Shown here: piece after piece, positions 42,164-51,280 of the stretch
How the letters are laid out: each line of letters opens with the position of its first letter
Position numbering within the stretch: the first letter of the stretch is position 1
Source: Saprospirales bacterium
GTDB taxonomy: Bacteria; Bacteroidota; Bacteroidia; Chitinophagales; Saprospiraceae
Length of the DNA stretch: 64,000 bases
Assembly (NCBI GenBank): GCA_016719895.1
Contig: JADJYG010000003.1
Location: forward strand, 124,001-188,000
Reading direction: 5' to 3'
The notes under the pieces: generated by a model
Database searches by the model: none
Seen by the model: only the letters and a program-made list of their open reading frames with translations
Told to the model about the DNA's origin: nothing
Program-made: the position numbers and the translations under genes

Positions 42164-42484
42164 ATGAACGCGCACGAAAAACAACAATTTCTAAGCCACT
42201 GGGAGTCCGAACAGCGAAGCGGGATATTGCGATACGTGGCAGCAGCGGCTATCGCGTGGGGCACCTTTGTGGTTGTATTCAGCACCTTGCTTTTGACGCT
42301 GGTGGAGGACGGATTTTCGCTGGCGCAGATTAAACCGGCTTTTTTTTCCAAAAAATTCCTGCAGGATTGGGCATTTGCATTGCTTGGCGGCGTGGGATAC
42401 GGCCTTACGATGTGGTTTTATTTTAAACGGCGGTACCGGAAGATAAAAGCGGAAACAGATGAAACCGCAGGGCCTGATTCATAG
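42164..42484 (+). CDS. Small two-helix membrane protein, tandem paralogue 2
   Basis: 106 residues from ATG 42164. QQFLSHWESEQRSGILRYV at the N-terminus and the two-helix layout match the preceding protein, so the pair arose by tandem duplication. The charged C-terminus (KRRYRKIKAETDETAG) is cytoplasmic. Function unknown; probably works with the DUF58 protein. Confidence 0.6.
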   Translation: MNAHEKQQFLSHWESEQRSGILRYVAAAAIAWGTFVVVFSTLLLTLVEDGFSLAQIKPAFFSKKFLQDWAFALLGGVGYGLTMWFYFKRRYRKIKAETDETAGPDS

Positions 42485-42558
42485 TTTTTTTACCATTATT
42501 AGCACTAAAGTACGCACCAAATCTTAGTTGTTTTTACTGAATGGTATGTGCTTTTAGT

Positions 42559-42722
42559 CAGTGATTCTCGCTTTGCCTTTAACCACCGATTCTCTGGGGG
42601 CTTGTCATGTTAGAAACAGCCACACAAGTCAACATTTCAGCGTAAAATTTGGCTTGTGTGGCTGTTTTCAACATGACAAGCCCCCGTTAACGCGAAGAAT
42701 TGGTGCAAACCGGGAATTGCTG
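42559..42722. mobile_element. Miniature inverted-repeat element, family A, copy 2 (164 bp)
   Basis: Same ends and same hairpin core as 8462-8624 and in the same orientation, with a few base differences. It is flanked by its own perfect 9-bp direct repeat, GCTTTTAGT, at 42550-42558 and 42723-42731. Different duplications at the two sites show independent insertions. Confidence 0.9.
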
Positions 42723-42765
42723 GCTTTTAGTGCCCTTATGGTAAAAACGAATAGGGGGAGCGCCT

Positions 42766-43947
42766 TCAAACGGACGCCGCCAACTGCCCGGGCATGGGCA
42801 CGTACAATTCCCCATCCAGCACATTGCGCGAGATGACGATGCGTTGCACTTCGGAGGTGCCTTCGTAAATTTGGGTGATCTTGGCGTCGCGCATCAGGCG
42901 TTCGACGTGGTATTCTTTCACATAGCCGTAGCCGCCGTGGATTTGTACGGCTTCGACGGTGTGGCGCATGGCTACTTCGGAGGCAAACAATTTGGCCATG
43001 GCGGCCGCCTGCGAATAATCGACGCCCTGGTCTTTCAGGATGGCAGAGCGGTACACCAGCAAACGGGCGGCTTCGATTTCGGTGGCCATGTCGGCCAGTT
43101 TGAACGCGATGGCCTGGTGTTTGCTGATCGGTTTGCCGAAAGCCTCCCGCTCTTTGGAATAGGCTACCGAGAGCTCATAAGCGCCGGCGGCGATGCCGAG
43201 GGCTTGGGCGGCGATACCGATGCGGCCGCCGTTGAGCGTGTTCATGGCGAATTTGAAGCCGAAGCCGTCATCGCCGATACGGTTTTCCTTCGGCACTTTC
43301 ACATCGCTGTACATGATGGTATGGGTATCGGAGGAGCGGATGCCCAGTTTGTCTTCCTTGGCGCCGATCGTGACGCCCGGCCAGGCGGTTTCGACGATAA
43401 AGGCATTGATGCCGCGGTGGCCTTTTTCCGGGTAGGTTTGTGCGATCACCAGGTGGACGTTGGACGTGCCGCCGTTGGTGATCCAGTTTTTGGTGCCGTT
43501 GATCAGGTAGTGGTCGCCCATATCCACGGCGGTGGTGCGCTGGCTGGTGGCGTCGGAACCGGCTTCCGGCTCGGAGAGGCAAAAAGAACCGATCCACTCG
43601 CCGGTGGCGAGTTTGGGCAGGTATTGTTGTTTTTGTGTTTCGGTGCCGTAGGTTTCGAGGCCCCAACACACCAGGGAATTGTTGACCGACATGATGACGG
43701 CGCAGGAAGCGTCTACTTTGCTGATCTCTTCCATGGCAAGCACATAGGCCAGGGTATCCATGCCACCGCCACCGTATTCCGGCGGCACCATCATGCCCAA
43801 AAAGCCCAGTTCGGCCATTTGGCGCACTTGTTCTTTGGGGTAGTGCATGTGCCGGTCGCGGTCGATCACGCCGGGTTTCAATTCGTTTTGTGCAAATTGC
43901 CGGGCCGCTTCTTTTACGGCCAGGTGTTCTTCAGTCAGATGAAACAT
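42766..43947 (-). CDS. Acyl-CoA dehydrogenase
   Basis: 393 residues from ATG 43947. An FAD enzyme of fatty-acid beta-oxidation that desaturates acyl-CoA. GSFCLSEPEAGSDA (FAD/substrate signature) and the catalytic Glu362 in YEGTSEVQR are present, as are GYVKEYHVERLMRDAKIT and RILVISR-type end motifs. The position of the catalytic Glu is that of short/medium-chain enzymes. Transcribed alone on the minus strand. Confidence 0.93.
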   Translation of the reverse strand: MFHLTEEHLAVKEAARQFAQNELKPGVIDRDRHMHYPKEQVRQMAELGFLGMMVPPEYGGGGMDTLAYVLAMEEISKVDASCAVIMSVNNSLVCWGLETYGTETQKQQYLPKLATGEWIGSFCLSEPEAGSDATSQRTTAVDMGDHYLINGTKNWITNGGTSNVHLVIAQTYPEKGHRGINAFIVETAWPGVTIGAKEDKLGIRSSDTHTIMYSDVKVPKENRIGDDGFGFKFAMNTLNGGRIGIAAQALGIAAGAYELSVAYSKEREAFGKPISKHQAIAFKLADMATEIEAARLLVYRSAILKDQGVDYSQAAAMAKLFASEVAMRHTVEAVQIHGGYGYVKEYHVERLMRDAKITQIYEGTSEVQRIVISRNVLDGELYVPMPGQLAASV

Positions 43948-43985
43948 ATCAATGAGTAATTGAGTGTTGGAGAAATGTTTACCGT

Positions 43986-44804
43986 CTATTTTCCCACATG
44001 TTTTTCGGCGACCTGCAGCACCTCTTTGTTCGGGGTTGTGCCGTAATGCACAAAGGCGACGACACTGCAATGTTCCTCCTTCCAATCGGCAGGCAGCGTG
44101 GCCGTGAATGTTCGGGTGATGGCAGCATTGGGGGTCAGGGCTTCATTGATGACGTCGCCCGTTGCCTGCGTGAGGATATCGCGCAGGACGTGCCGGTGGT
44201 AATAATCCGGTACTTTGTCGAGGTTAACTTTTTGGTAGTCCTGGATACTGTCCTGCGTAAGCATCACCGTCAGGCGGTGTTCGCCGCTGAGGTTGGTTTC
44301 GGGGGCGAGGTTGACGGTGACCTCCAGTTGGCGGCTGACCGGGTCAAATTCGGTACTCAGAAAAACGCCCACGAGCGGGTCGGCGCCCAGTTCTTCGGCG
44401 ATGATGCCCGCCCAGATCGACCGCGGGAGGTAGGGTTCGGTTTCGGGGGGGACGAGGCGGCGGTTGATCGATGCGGTCGGGAAAAACGACGCGTCTCCGA
44501 TAAAAGCGGCCATTTCGCTGCCTTTTGCCGTGCGAAAATCGTATTTGGACTCCGGGTAGGGCAGGTCGTAGCCCTGGGCGGCATGCACTGACACCACTAC
44601 CAGATTGGCGCCGAATTGCTCATCCAGGCTGACCAGGGCGGCCGTGCCGTCGGGGCAATTGGGGCAACGCACGCCGGTAAGTTCTTCCACCAGCACATTG
44701 CGTTTGCCGACGTTTAATTCCGGTATGGTAACCGGTTCTTCTTCGCAGCCCGGAAGGAGCAGGCTGACCAGGGCGGCCACTATAAAAAAGGCGTTTTTTT
44801 GCAT
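43986..44804 (-). CDS. Omp28-related lipoprotein with thioredoxin-like motif
   Basis: 272 residues. The signal peptide ends LLLPGC, a lipobox, so it is a lipoprotein. The mature part has VEELTGVRCPNCPDGT, a CxxC motif in the Omp28 family context (Omp28 is an outer-membrane protein of Porphyromonas), followed by a C-terminal beta domain. The CxxC suggests a thiol/disulfide or metal function. It lies 30 bases after the DUF6029 gene in the same direction, the arrangement commonly seen in Bacteroidota. Confidence 0.8.
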   Translation of the reverse strand: MQKNAFFIVAALVSLLLPGCEEEPVTIPELNVGKRNVLVEELTGVRCPNCPDGTAALVSLDEQFGANLVVVSVHAAQGYDLPYPESKYDFRTAKGSEMAAFIGDASFFPTASINRRLVPPETEPYLPRSIWAGIIAEELGADPLVGVFLSTEFDPVSRQLEVTVNLAPETNLSGEHRLTVMLTQDSIQDYQKVNLDKVPDYYHRHVLRDILTQATGDVINEALTPNAAITRTFTATLPADWKEEHCSVVAFVHYGTTPNKEVLQVAEKHVGK

Positions 44805-44834
44805 GAATCTGTGGTTTTATTGACCAAAAAACGT

Positions 44835-46472
44835 TTAAAAAGACGAGCTCAGTTGCAGGCGAACCCCGTGAAAAGTCGGCTCGTACCGGCAGATGCCGCC
44901 GGCGCAATTGATGCCTTCCACCTGTTTGACGTAGGCCAGCGACACGCGGTTGGCGCGGTGGGTATACACGATGCCGACGGTGGGGTAGTTCAGGCCGTCA
45001 AATCTCGTTTTTTCCTCAGGAAGTCCGGCTTTGTTGGCGTGGGAAATTTTGTACATGTCAGACACAAAGACCAACCAGTGCGGGGCCCAGCCGAATTCGG
45101 CCAGCAGAAATGCCCAGGAGCCGAATTCATCGTCGGTATCGAGGTATTGCGCTTCTACACGCAGCGACTGCCGCGGGGTGAATTTGTACAACCATTCCAC
45201 GTATGGGGTGACGGCATCCACATAGTCGTCTTTACCCTGGTACACAGCGATATTGTACTTCAGGATTTGAAGGCCGGCCAGGAGTTGCCATTTGCGTTTG
45301 TACTTGAAGGTCAGTTCAGGGGCGATTTCGCGGTACAGTTCCACGCCGTCGAGCTGGTAAATATCGGACAGATTCAGGCCGACCGATAGGAGTTTGTTGA
45401 TGGTATAGCGGGCATCGAGTTGAAAGCCTTTTTCCCCGAGTTCCTGGGTGTTGGGGGAAAAACGCGCCGGCAGCCGGAAGGTATTTTGCCGGGCCATGGG
45501 CGGCAGGAAATTGACCTGGCCCTGTACGCCGATCTGGAACGGATCGGTGCGAAATCGGAAGTTTTTGGTGTATTTACCCTCCAGGGTGATGCCCAGCCCG
45601 GCGGCGGCATAGGTCAGGCTGGTGTAGGCGGTATAGCCATCGGTATTGACGAGTTTACCAAATCCGCCGGTGACCTTTTCCTCAAACTCGTTGAACAGCA
45701 CGTCTTTGGTTTTATAGGCGCCCTCCACATACCAGGTCAGGTTGCCGGCGATGAGCGTATTGTACAGCGTGGCGGCGTATGTGTTGTACTGGGCGCCGGT
45801 GCTGTCTTGGGGGGCGTAGGTGGCGATTTCATTCACTACTCGGTTCACCGTTTCGTCGTCGTATGTGCGGGCGACCACGCCAATGCCGGGCGCCAGGGAG
45901 AAGTTGGCGCTGGAATCCGGCTTGATGAACCCTTCCAGCGCGCCGCCGCGGATGACCGAGCCATAGGTATTGAACTGGCGTTTTTGCCGGCCGGTAAAGG
46001 CTTTGATTTTCCAGTTATCGCTGATCTGGTACCCTACTTTTACGCCGAACAAGGCGTTGTCGATCATCAGCGCGCGCTCTTCGTAGGCCCGGAAGATGAT
46101 GCCCGACCCGATTTGGTCGTACAGATAGCCGCCGGAAAGGTCGAACCCGTGTATCTCTTTGTGGATATACCAGCGGCCGATGCCTTCGTCGGTAAAGGAG
46201 CCGGTGGGGTTCAGGAGGTTGGAGTTGTTGAACAGGTCGAACCGAAGGCCCATATCGAAGCCCCAATTGGCGTAATTCAGGGACAGCCAGCTTTCCGCGC
46301 CAAACTTTTGGTTGTCGTACTGGGGTGTGCCGGTGGCGCCGATTTTCGGGTCGCTGATGAAGAAGTTGCCGTTGCTCTGCAAGTTGCCGGTAAGCCTGGC
46401 GCCGTTATCCTGCCCCTGGAGGGCTGCGGAAGAAAGAAGCAGCAGGGCAGCGAGGGATAATAGGTGTCTCAT
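44835..46472 (-). CDS. DUF6029 family outer-membrane barrel protein
   Basis: 545 residues from ATG 46472 (MRHLLSLAALL), with a signal peptide (1-20). The body is a long series of amphipathic strands with aromatic belts and many Asp/Asn turns, ending FHGVRLQLSSSF, so it should be a large beta-barrel. DUF6029 proteins pair with Omp28-like lipoproteins; both may form one outer-membrane system. A TACCTTTG element at 46555-46562 (minus) probably drives the pair. Confidence 0.75.
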   Translation of the reverse strand: MRHLLSLAALLLLSSAALQGQDNGARLTGNLQSNGNFFISDPKIGATGTPQYDNQKFGAESWLSLNYANWGFDMGLRFDLFNNSNLLNPTGSFTDEGIGRWYIHKEIHGFDLSGGYLYDQIGSGIIFRAYEERALMIDNALFGVKVGYQISDNWKIKAFTGRQKRQFNTYGSVIRGGALEGFIKPDSSANFSLAPGIGVVARTYDDETVNRVVNEIATYAPQDSTGAQYNTYAATLYNTLIAGNLTWYVEGAYKTKDVLFNEFEEKVTGGFGKLVNTDGYTAYTSLTYAAAGLGITLEGKYTKNFRFRTDPFQIGVQGQVNFLPPMARQNTFRLPARFSPNTQELGEKGFQLDARYTINKLLSVGLNLSDIYQLDGVELYREIAPELTFKYKRKWQLLAGLQILKYNIAVYQGKDDYVDAVTPYVEWLYKFTPRQSLRVEAQYLDTDDEFGSWAFLLAEFGWAPHWLVFVSDMYKISHANKAGLPEEKTRFDGLNYPTVGIVYTHRANRVSLAYVKQVEGINCAGGICRYEPTFHGVRLQLSSSF

Positions 46473-46554
46473 TTCGTAGGCGTAATAGTTTGGTTGGATC
46501 ACGCGGAACAGGCAAAGCCGGCCGCCTTGATAAAGACCAGTTAAAAAGTGCCGG

Positions 46555-46562
46555 CAAAGGTA
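46555..46562 (-). promoter_or_regulatory. Bacteroidota -7 element of the DUF6029/Omp28 pair
   Basis: CAAAGGTA on the plus strand, TACCTTTG on the minus, 83 bases upstream of the DUF6029 ATG. Confidence 0.5.
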
Positions 46563-46770
46563 TGGAATCAGTGTAAAAACAGGCGCTTATTTCTCAATTT
46601 GGAGCATTCCAGACAATTGCGCTTTTGCGGTCGAACCGGAAAAAATGCCGAAGCTATTGCAGGATAAAAATTAATTATACATTTGCTTTTGGTATTTTTC
46701 AAATAATGACTTTTTTTAATCTTTTACCGTATACATAATCTCTCTGGTATTACAATCATTTGTACCGCCT

Positions 46771-46881
46771 ATGAAAAGTCTTTTACGCCTCTTGACAGAT
46801 TTTCGGGACACTTCCCGCTTTTTTCCACACACGCATAAACAGTTGAATGGGCCAATCGCCGGCAAGTTAAGCCGCGCCTAG
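46771..46881 (+). CDS. Possible 36-residue ORF
   Basis: ATG at 46771 opens MKSLLRLLTDFRDTSRFF and ends ...KLSRA with TAG at 46879-46881. It is preceded by an AT-rich stretch, but there is no clear ribosome site or conservation evidence. Included only because the next operon contains another short ORF between large genes. Probability of being real is low. Confidence 0.2.
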   Translation: MKSLLRLLTDFRDTSRFFPHTHKQLNGPIAGKLSRA

Positions 46882-47017
46882 GCTCCGCATGTTTTGCCCG
46901 GTCAGCTTGCACCGCCGCTCCGGCGTGCCTGTATTGCCGTCTGCATGACGGTATTCTCCTGTTAGCCGGGCATATCTGCTGTTCTCCGGATTTATTCATC
47001 GATAAATCAGCTGGTTT

Positions 47018-48553
47018 ATGCGTGATCTGACCGAACTGGTGTGTTCGCTCCGTTGGGGCAAACTCCGGTCGAGTGCCCTGTGGGATACTATTCTGCAGCC
47101 GGACTCTAAAATGGCCCGCCTGTTTGATTTGGTGTCGGAACAAAAAGCAGGCACCGAAGAAGCAGCTGCAGCCGCATTGTATGGTTCTTCCAATGCGCTT
47201 ATCCAATTGCGCAGCCTCAAGAACAAGCTCAAAGAGCGCTTGTTGGGGGTAATTTTTCTGCTCGATTTTCAGGAACCGGGCTACACGGACCGGGAAAAGG
47301 CGCATTTTGAATGCAACAAGCGCTGGGCTACGGCCATGACCCTGTTGTCGAAAAAAATCAGGCTTTCGGGCATCGAGCAGTTGGAGCAATTGTTGCGGCA
47401 TGCGCAGCATTTTGAATTCACAGAATTGAGTATCAATGCGTTGTACCACCTCCGGTTGCATTTCGGTACGATTAGCGGCGACCCCCAAAAATATGCCTTG
47501 TACCGGGATATGTATAAGGCGTGCCAGTCGGTGTGGATGAAAGAAAACGAGGTGGAGGAGTTGTACACCGACCTGATAAGCCGCTATGTGGGCAGCCGGG
47601 CGCCGCAAAAGGATATAGCCAAACAAGCGGAAGCATATTACAGCCAGATCGAGCCGTACCTGGCTGAATGCCCGTCCTTCCGCCTTCAACTCTGCGGCCG
47701 GCTCCTGCAACTCCTGGTATTCAGCAGCCGCAACGATTACCGGGCCATGGCCGACCGGTGCGAAGACGCGATTGCGTTTTTCCGCGAAAAACCTTACGAG
47801 AGCCATTTACCCATGCAGGCCTTTTATTACCAGCTGGTGGTGAGCTGCGTACAGTTGCGCGATTTTGGCCGTGGGCAGGCGGTTATCCGTCAAAATACCG
47901 CCATCTACGAAGCGGGCACCTTCAACTGGTTCAAGGTGCAGGAATTGTATTTTCTCCTGGCCCTGCACACCCAACACTACGACGACGCCTACGATACCTG
48001 TGAAATGGTGCTGCAAACCGGCGGACTGGACCGCCAACCGGCCCAAATCCTGGAAATGTGGAAAATATACGAGGCCTACGTGCAGCTCCTGGCGCGTATC
48101 GGGAGGGTCGACCGCCTGCCGGCCCGGAAGTTCCGGCCGGCCAAATTCCTCAACGAAATTCCGGTTTTTTCCCGCGACAAACGCGGTATGAACATCCCGG
48201 TGCTGATTGTGCAGATTTTATTCGACATGGTGGAAAAGCGCTACGATACCTGCATCGAACGCGTGGAGGCGATCGAAAAATACAGCACGCGATACCTGAA
48301 AAAGGACGGGCACTTCCGGAGCAATTGTTTTTTAAAAATGCTGGTGCAAATACCGGAAGCGGCCTTTCACCGGGAAGCAGCCAGCCGTAAAGCCGGGCGT
48401 TATCTCGAACAGCTCGGCGAAATGCCGCTGGAGATCGCCAACCAGCCCCACGAGATCGAAATTATTCCGTATGAAGACCTGTGGGCCATGATCCTGGACA
48501 CCCTGCCGGATCAACGCGCCCGCCACCACAAAAAGGCGGAGATACAGGCCTGA
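47018..48553 (+). CDS. Large all-helical protein of unknown function, paralogue 1
   Basis: 511 residues, predicted almost entirely alpha-helical with a TPR/HEAT-like repeating pattern and no membrane segment or signal peptide, so it is cytoplasmic. It is about 40-50% similar by eye to the 49075 protein over its full length. The most conserved part is the C-terminus: RGMNIPVLIVQILF, TRYLKKDGHFRSNC, HEIEIIPYEDLWAM. No catalytic residues or DNA-binding domain are apparent. The two genes and the small ORF between them form one group. Confidence 0.7.
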   Translation: MRDLTELVCSLRWGKLRSSALWDTILQPDSKMARLFDLVSEQKAGTEEAAAAALYGSSNALIQLRSLKNKLKERLLGVIFLLDFQEPGYTDREKAHFECNKRWATAMTLLSKKIRLSGIEQLEQLLRHAQHFEFTELSINALYHLRLHFGTISGDPQKYALYRDMYKACQSVWMKENEVEELYTDLISRYVGSRAPQKDIAKQAEAYYSQIEPYLAECPSFRLQLCGRLLQLLVFSSRNDYRAMADRCEDAIAFFREKPYESHLPMQAFYYQLVVSCVQLRDFGRGQAVIRQNTAIYEAGTFNWFKVQELYFLLALHTQHYDDAYDTCEMVLQTGGLDRQPAQILEMWKIYEAYVQLLARIGRVDRLPARKFRPAKFLNEIPVFSRDKRGMNIPVLIVQILFDMVEKRYDTCIERVEAIEKYSTRYLKKDGHFRSNCFLKMLVQIPEAAFHREAASRKAGRYLEQLGEMPLEIANQPHEIEIIPYEDLWAMILDTLPDQRARHHKKAEIQA

Positions 48554-48762
48554 AATAAATTTTGGTCACTAAAAAATAGATATTGAAACAGATAGATAAG
48601 ACGTAATGTTTTTAATTTAAAAAATTGATTTACAGAATTATACGTTTTATTTAATCAAAATTTGTTGGAAATAACTGCGCGATCGAGCGTGTGTTTCTGT
48701 CCGTAATCTAGCGGCGTTCTGCCCTGACTTTTGACTTCGTAAACAAAAAAAACGAAGTCATC

Positions 48763-48870
48763 ATGGCAACTCAATTCAACACTCCGCTCTGCTCCTCCAA
48801 CCTGACCGCTCCAAGCCAAAAAAACAACCGCTACAGCGACGTGATCATCATCGACATCACCGGCGTATAA
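48763..48870 (+). CDS. Candidate 35-residue peptide gene between the two helical paralogues
   Basis: ATG 48763 to TAA 48870. The protein starts MATQFNTPLCSSNLTAP, has a basic/polar middle (QKNNRYSD), and ends in the hydrophobic DVIIIDITGV. It has no signal peptide. It lies 209 bases after the first helical gene and 204 before the second, in an AT-rich gap. A short inverted repeat, GACTTCGT / ACGAAGTC, directly precedes the ATG. Base composition of the ORF is closer to coding than to the gap. The arrangement resembles precursor-peptide genes beside a partner protein, but there is no homology evidence. Confidence 0.5.
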   Translation: MATQFNTPLCSSNLTAPSQKNNRYSDVIIIDITGV

Positions 48871-49074
48871 GTTCTTCCACGCAGGCGCCGTGCCTGCGGA
48901 CCTGGCACACGGGTAAGGATTTTTTTACCAGATTTTGGTTAGGGAAACGATAGTTGGCAAGCTGTTTGCGCGGTGTATTTGCCGCTCAAATATCCGGGAG
49001 CAATTTTTCGGAAACACCGTAGGTTTGTTCCATATAATCAACAGCTGGCAACCGCCTTACAACCGGCGTCCGAT

Positions 49075-50625
49075 ATGGATGAACTTCGCGAACTCGTCTC
49101 CATTGTAACCAAACAAAAATTGCGGGCAGCCTCCTTGCTTAGCGTAAAAGCGCTTCAACCGGGCCCTTTGTCTATGCGCCTGTACGATTTGGTGGCAGAA
49201 GGCAAGGTGGATACCGACGAGCAGGCTATGTCGGCCTTATACCCGGGAGAACCCCGGACGGTTTCGTATCAGCGGATTAAAAAATCGCTGCGCGACTACC
49301 TGGTGCAGATGATGCTGATCATCGACTTAAACCTCCCCCACTATAATCCGCGCCAGAAAGCCTATTTCGACTGTTATAAAAAATGGGGCGCCATCAAAAT
49401 ATTGCTTGGTAAAAATGCGCACCGGACTACCCTGGATCTCGCTGGCGAAGTACTGCGGCTGGCATTCCGCTACGATTTTACCGACCTGGCCCTCGATATG
49501 GCCCGCACGCTGCGCCTGTATTACGGCTCGATCGAAGGCAATTTAAAAAAATACGAGCAATACGGCAAGCAGGTACAGCGCCTGGACGACGTTTTTCGCT
49601 TTGAAAACCTCGCCGAAGACCTGTACACCGACCTGATCATTCGCTTCGTGAATGATAAATCCATCAAACGCGATGTACCGCAGGTAGCCGGGCGTTATTT
49701 CGGCCAACTGGAGGCCGCTTTGAAGAAGTACGATTCCTACCGGCTTCATTTTACCGGACGCCTGATCGAGATTATTATTTACACCAGCGTCAACGATTAC
49801 AAAAAGACCATCGATATCTGCGACAAAGCCATCCGGTTTTTCGACGCAAAAAACTACGTGGCCAATGTGCCGCTACAGGCTTTTTTGTACCAGGAAATGG
49901 TCTGCTACGTTCAACTGCGCGACTACCAGCGCGGCCGGAAAGCAGCCGACCGCGGGTTCAAACTGCTCGAATCCGGCTCGTTCAACTGGTTTAAATACCA
50001 GGAACTCCTGCTCCTGCTTTCCCTGCACGCCCGGGAATATCAGGAGGCCTATACTATTTACAAGACAACCGTCAAACACCGGCGCTTCAATGGCCTCCCG
50101 GAGGGCATCCGGCAGATCTGGAAAATTTTCGAAGCATACCTGTTCTACTTGATCCAGGTGGGGCGCATCCAACCCGATGACCCGGAGACAATCATCAGCC
50201 GGATCCGGATCATGCGTTTCCTCAACGACGTTCCGATCTTCTCCAAAGACCGGCGCGGGATGAATATTCCCATCCTGGTCTTCCACATCCTGTTCCTGAT
50301 CCTCACCAAGCGGTACGACGAGGTGATCGACCGTATGGAAGCCATTCAAAAGTACGCGACCCGCTACCTTAAAAAAGACGATAACTACCGCAGCAACTGT
50401 CTCATCAAAATGTTGCTGGAAATACCCGACGCCGGCTTCCACCGGGCAGCTGTGATCAGGCATGCCGACAAATACGTCAAAATGCTGAACAAAGTCTCGC
50501 TCGACTTTGCCAACCAATCGCACGATATCGAGATCATCCCGTATGAAGATCTGTGGCAAATGGCGCTCGACTCGCTGGACAACACCATTTATACGGCTAA
50601 AATCCGCAAGCGCATCGCAGGATAA
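49075..50625 (+). CDS. Large all-helical protein of unknown function, paralogue 2
   Basis: 516 residues from ATG 49075 (MDELRELVSIVTKQ), which aligns with the start of paralogue 1; an in-frame codon at 48973 would add a poor extension. Matching segments include RLYDLVAEGK, RQKAYFDCYKKWG, ARTLRLYYGSIEGN, FNWFKYQELLLLLSLH, DRRGMNIPILVFHILF, TRYLKKDDNYRSNCL and IEIIPYEDLWQM. As with paralogue 1, TPR-like helices fill the chain and no active site is visible. A peptide- or protein-binding scaffold is the most likely role. Confidence 0.72.
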   Translation: MDELRELVSIVTKQKLRAASLLSVKALQPGPLSMRLYDLVAEGKVDTDEQAMSALYPGEPRTVSYQRIKKSLRDYLVQMMLIIDLNLPHYNPRQKAYFDCYKKWGAIKILLGKNAHRTTLDLAGEVLRLAFRYDFTDLALDMARTLRLYYGSIEGNLKKYEQYGKQVQRLDDVFRFENLAEDLYTDLIIRFVNDKSIKRDVPQVAGRYFGQLEAALKKYDSYRLHFTGRLIEIIIYTSVNDYKKTIDICDKAIRFFDAKNYVANVPLQAFLYQEMVCYVQLRDYQRGRKAADRGFKLLESGSFNWFKYQELLLLLSLHAREYQEAYTIYKTTVKHRRFNGLPEGIRQIWKIFEAYLFYLIQVGRIQPDDPETIISRIRIMRFLNDVPIFSKDRRGMNIPILVFHILFLILTKRYDEVIDRMEAIQKYATRYLKKDDNYRSNCLIKMLLEIPDAGFHRAAVIRHADKYVKMLNKVSLDFANQSHDIEIIPYEDLWQMALDSLDNTIYTAKIRKRIAG

Positions 50626-50711
50626 GTTCGGGTACGTCCTTTGCTTTATCTCCGTGAGCCTCCGTCCTGAGTTTTGGTGGAGCGGGTGTGCGTCCTTTCT
50701 TTTTCCGCCTA

Positions 50712-50730
50712 CAGCAATTCTCGGTTTGCA
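50712..50730. repeat. Solo end of the family A miniature element
   Basis: CAGCAATTCTCGGTTTGCA is identical to the terminal 19 bases of the 8462-8624 element. Only this end is present, 27 bases before the 218-bp palindrome copy 2, so it may be a remnant. Confidence 0.6.
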
Positions 50731-50756
50731 GATAGTTCTTATATGACAGACCGCGA

Positions 50757-50973
50757 TACTGCCGGGCGTGTGCTGTGCCTAAATCCGGAATCTTCCCTAC
50801 CCCCTTTTTTCTCCCCCCGCGCTTGTCATTCTGAAAGAACCTGTTCACTCAACGAGGGATAAACACGAGATGCACGCGTAGAGTGGACAGGTTCCTGCGG
50901 AATGACAAGCGCGGGGCGAGAAAAGGGAGTGCAGCTTGGGGTGGCGGGTTATGCGTAGCCGAGGCTCGGCGGT
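50757..50973 (-). repeat. 218-bp palindromic interspersed repeat, copy 2 (inverted)
   Basis: Reverse complement of the repeat at 22651-22868 with few differences; the arms include GCTTGTCATTCTGAAAGAAC at one side. Located in the 655-base gap after the second helical protein. No ORF. The rest of this gap (50974-51280) is AT-rich and includes the small inverted repeat AATAATTG / CAATTATT near 51114-51136. Confidence 0.8.
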
Positions 50974-51280
50974 AAAGCGGTCTTTGTAGATTACAACTTT
51001 TTACAAACTGAAATTGCTGTTCCGCCTATTGAATTTTCAGCCGGATTCTCCTTAAAATTAGTTGCAATTCCTGCGCTTGATACGAGGTGTTTGGCATAAA
51101 ATCTTTGCTTTATAAATAATTGCATGCCAATTATTTAATATAAAAAAAGCAAACTAATTCCTGTTTTTTATGGCTGAGTTTAGTCGCTTTTTTGTCCTGG
51201 ACAGGGCAAAGAGGCAGGGTACTTTTGTATCATCAAACGACACGAAACAAACAACAAACACGGCTTAAATAATAATCAAT

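Larger units (their letters stand above)
46473..47017. other. Intergenic stretch, 545 bp, between divergent genes
   Basis: AT-rich around 46600-46760. Holds the DUF6029 promoter and a possible 36-codon ORF at 46771-46881. No further gene seen. Transcription toward the plus strand must start here for the 47018 gene. Confidence 0.5.
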
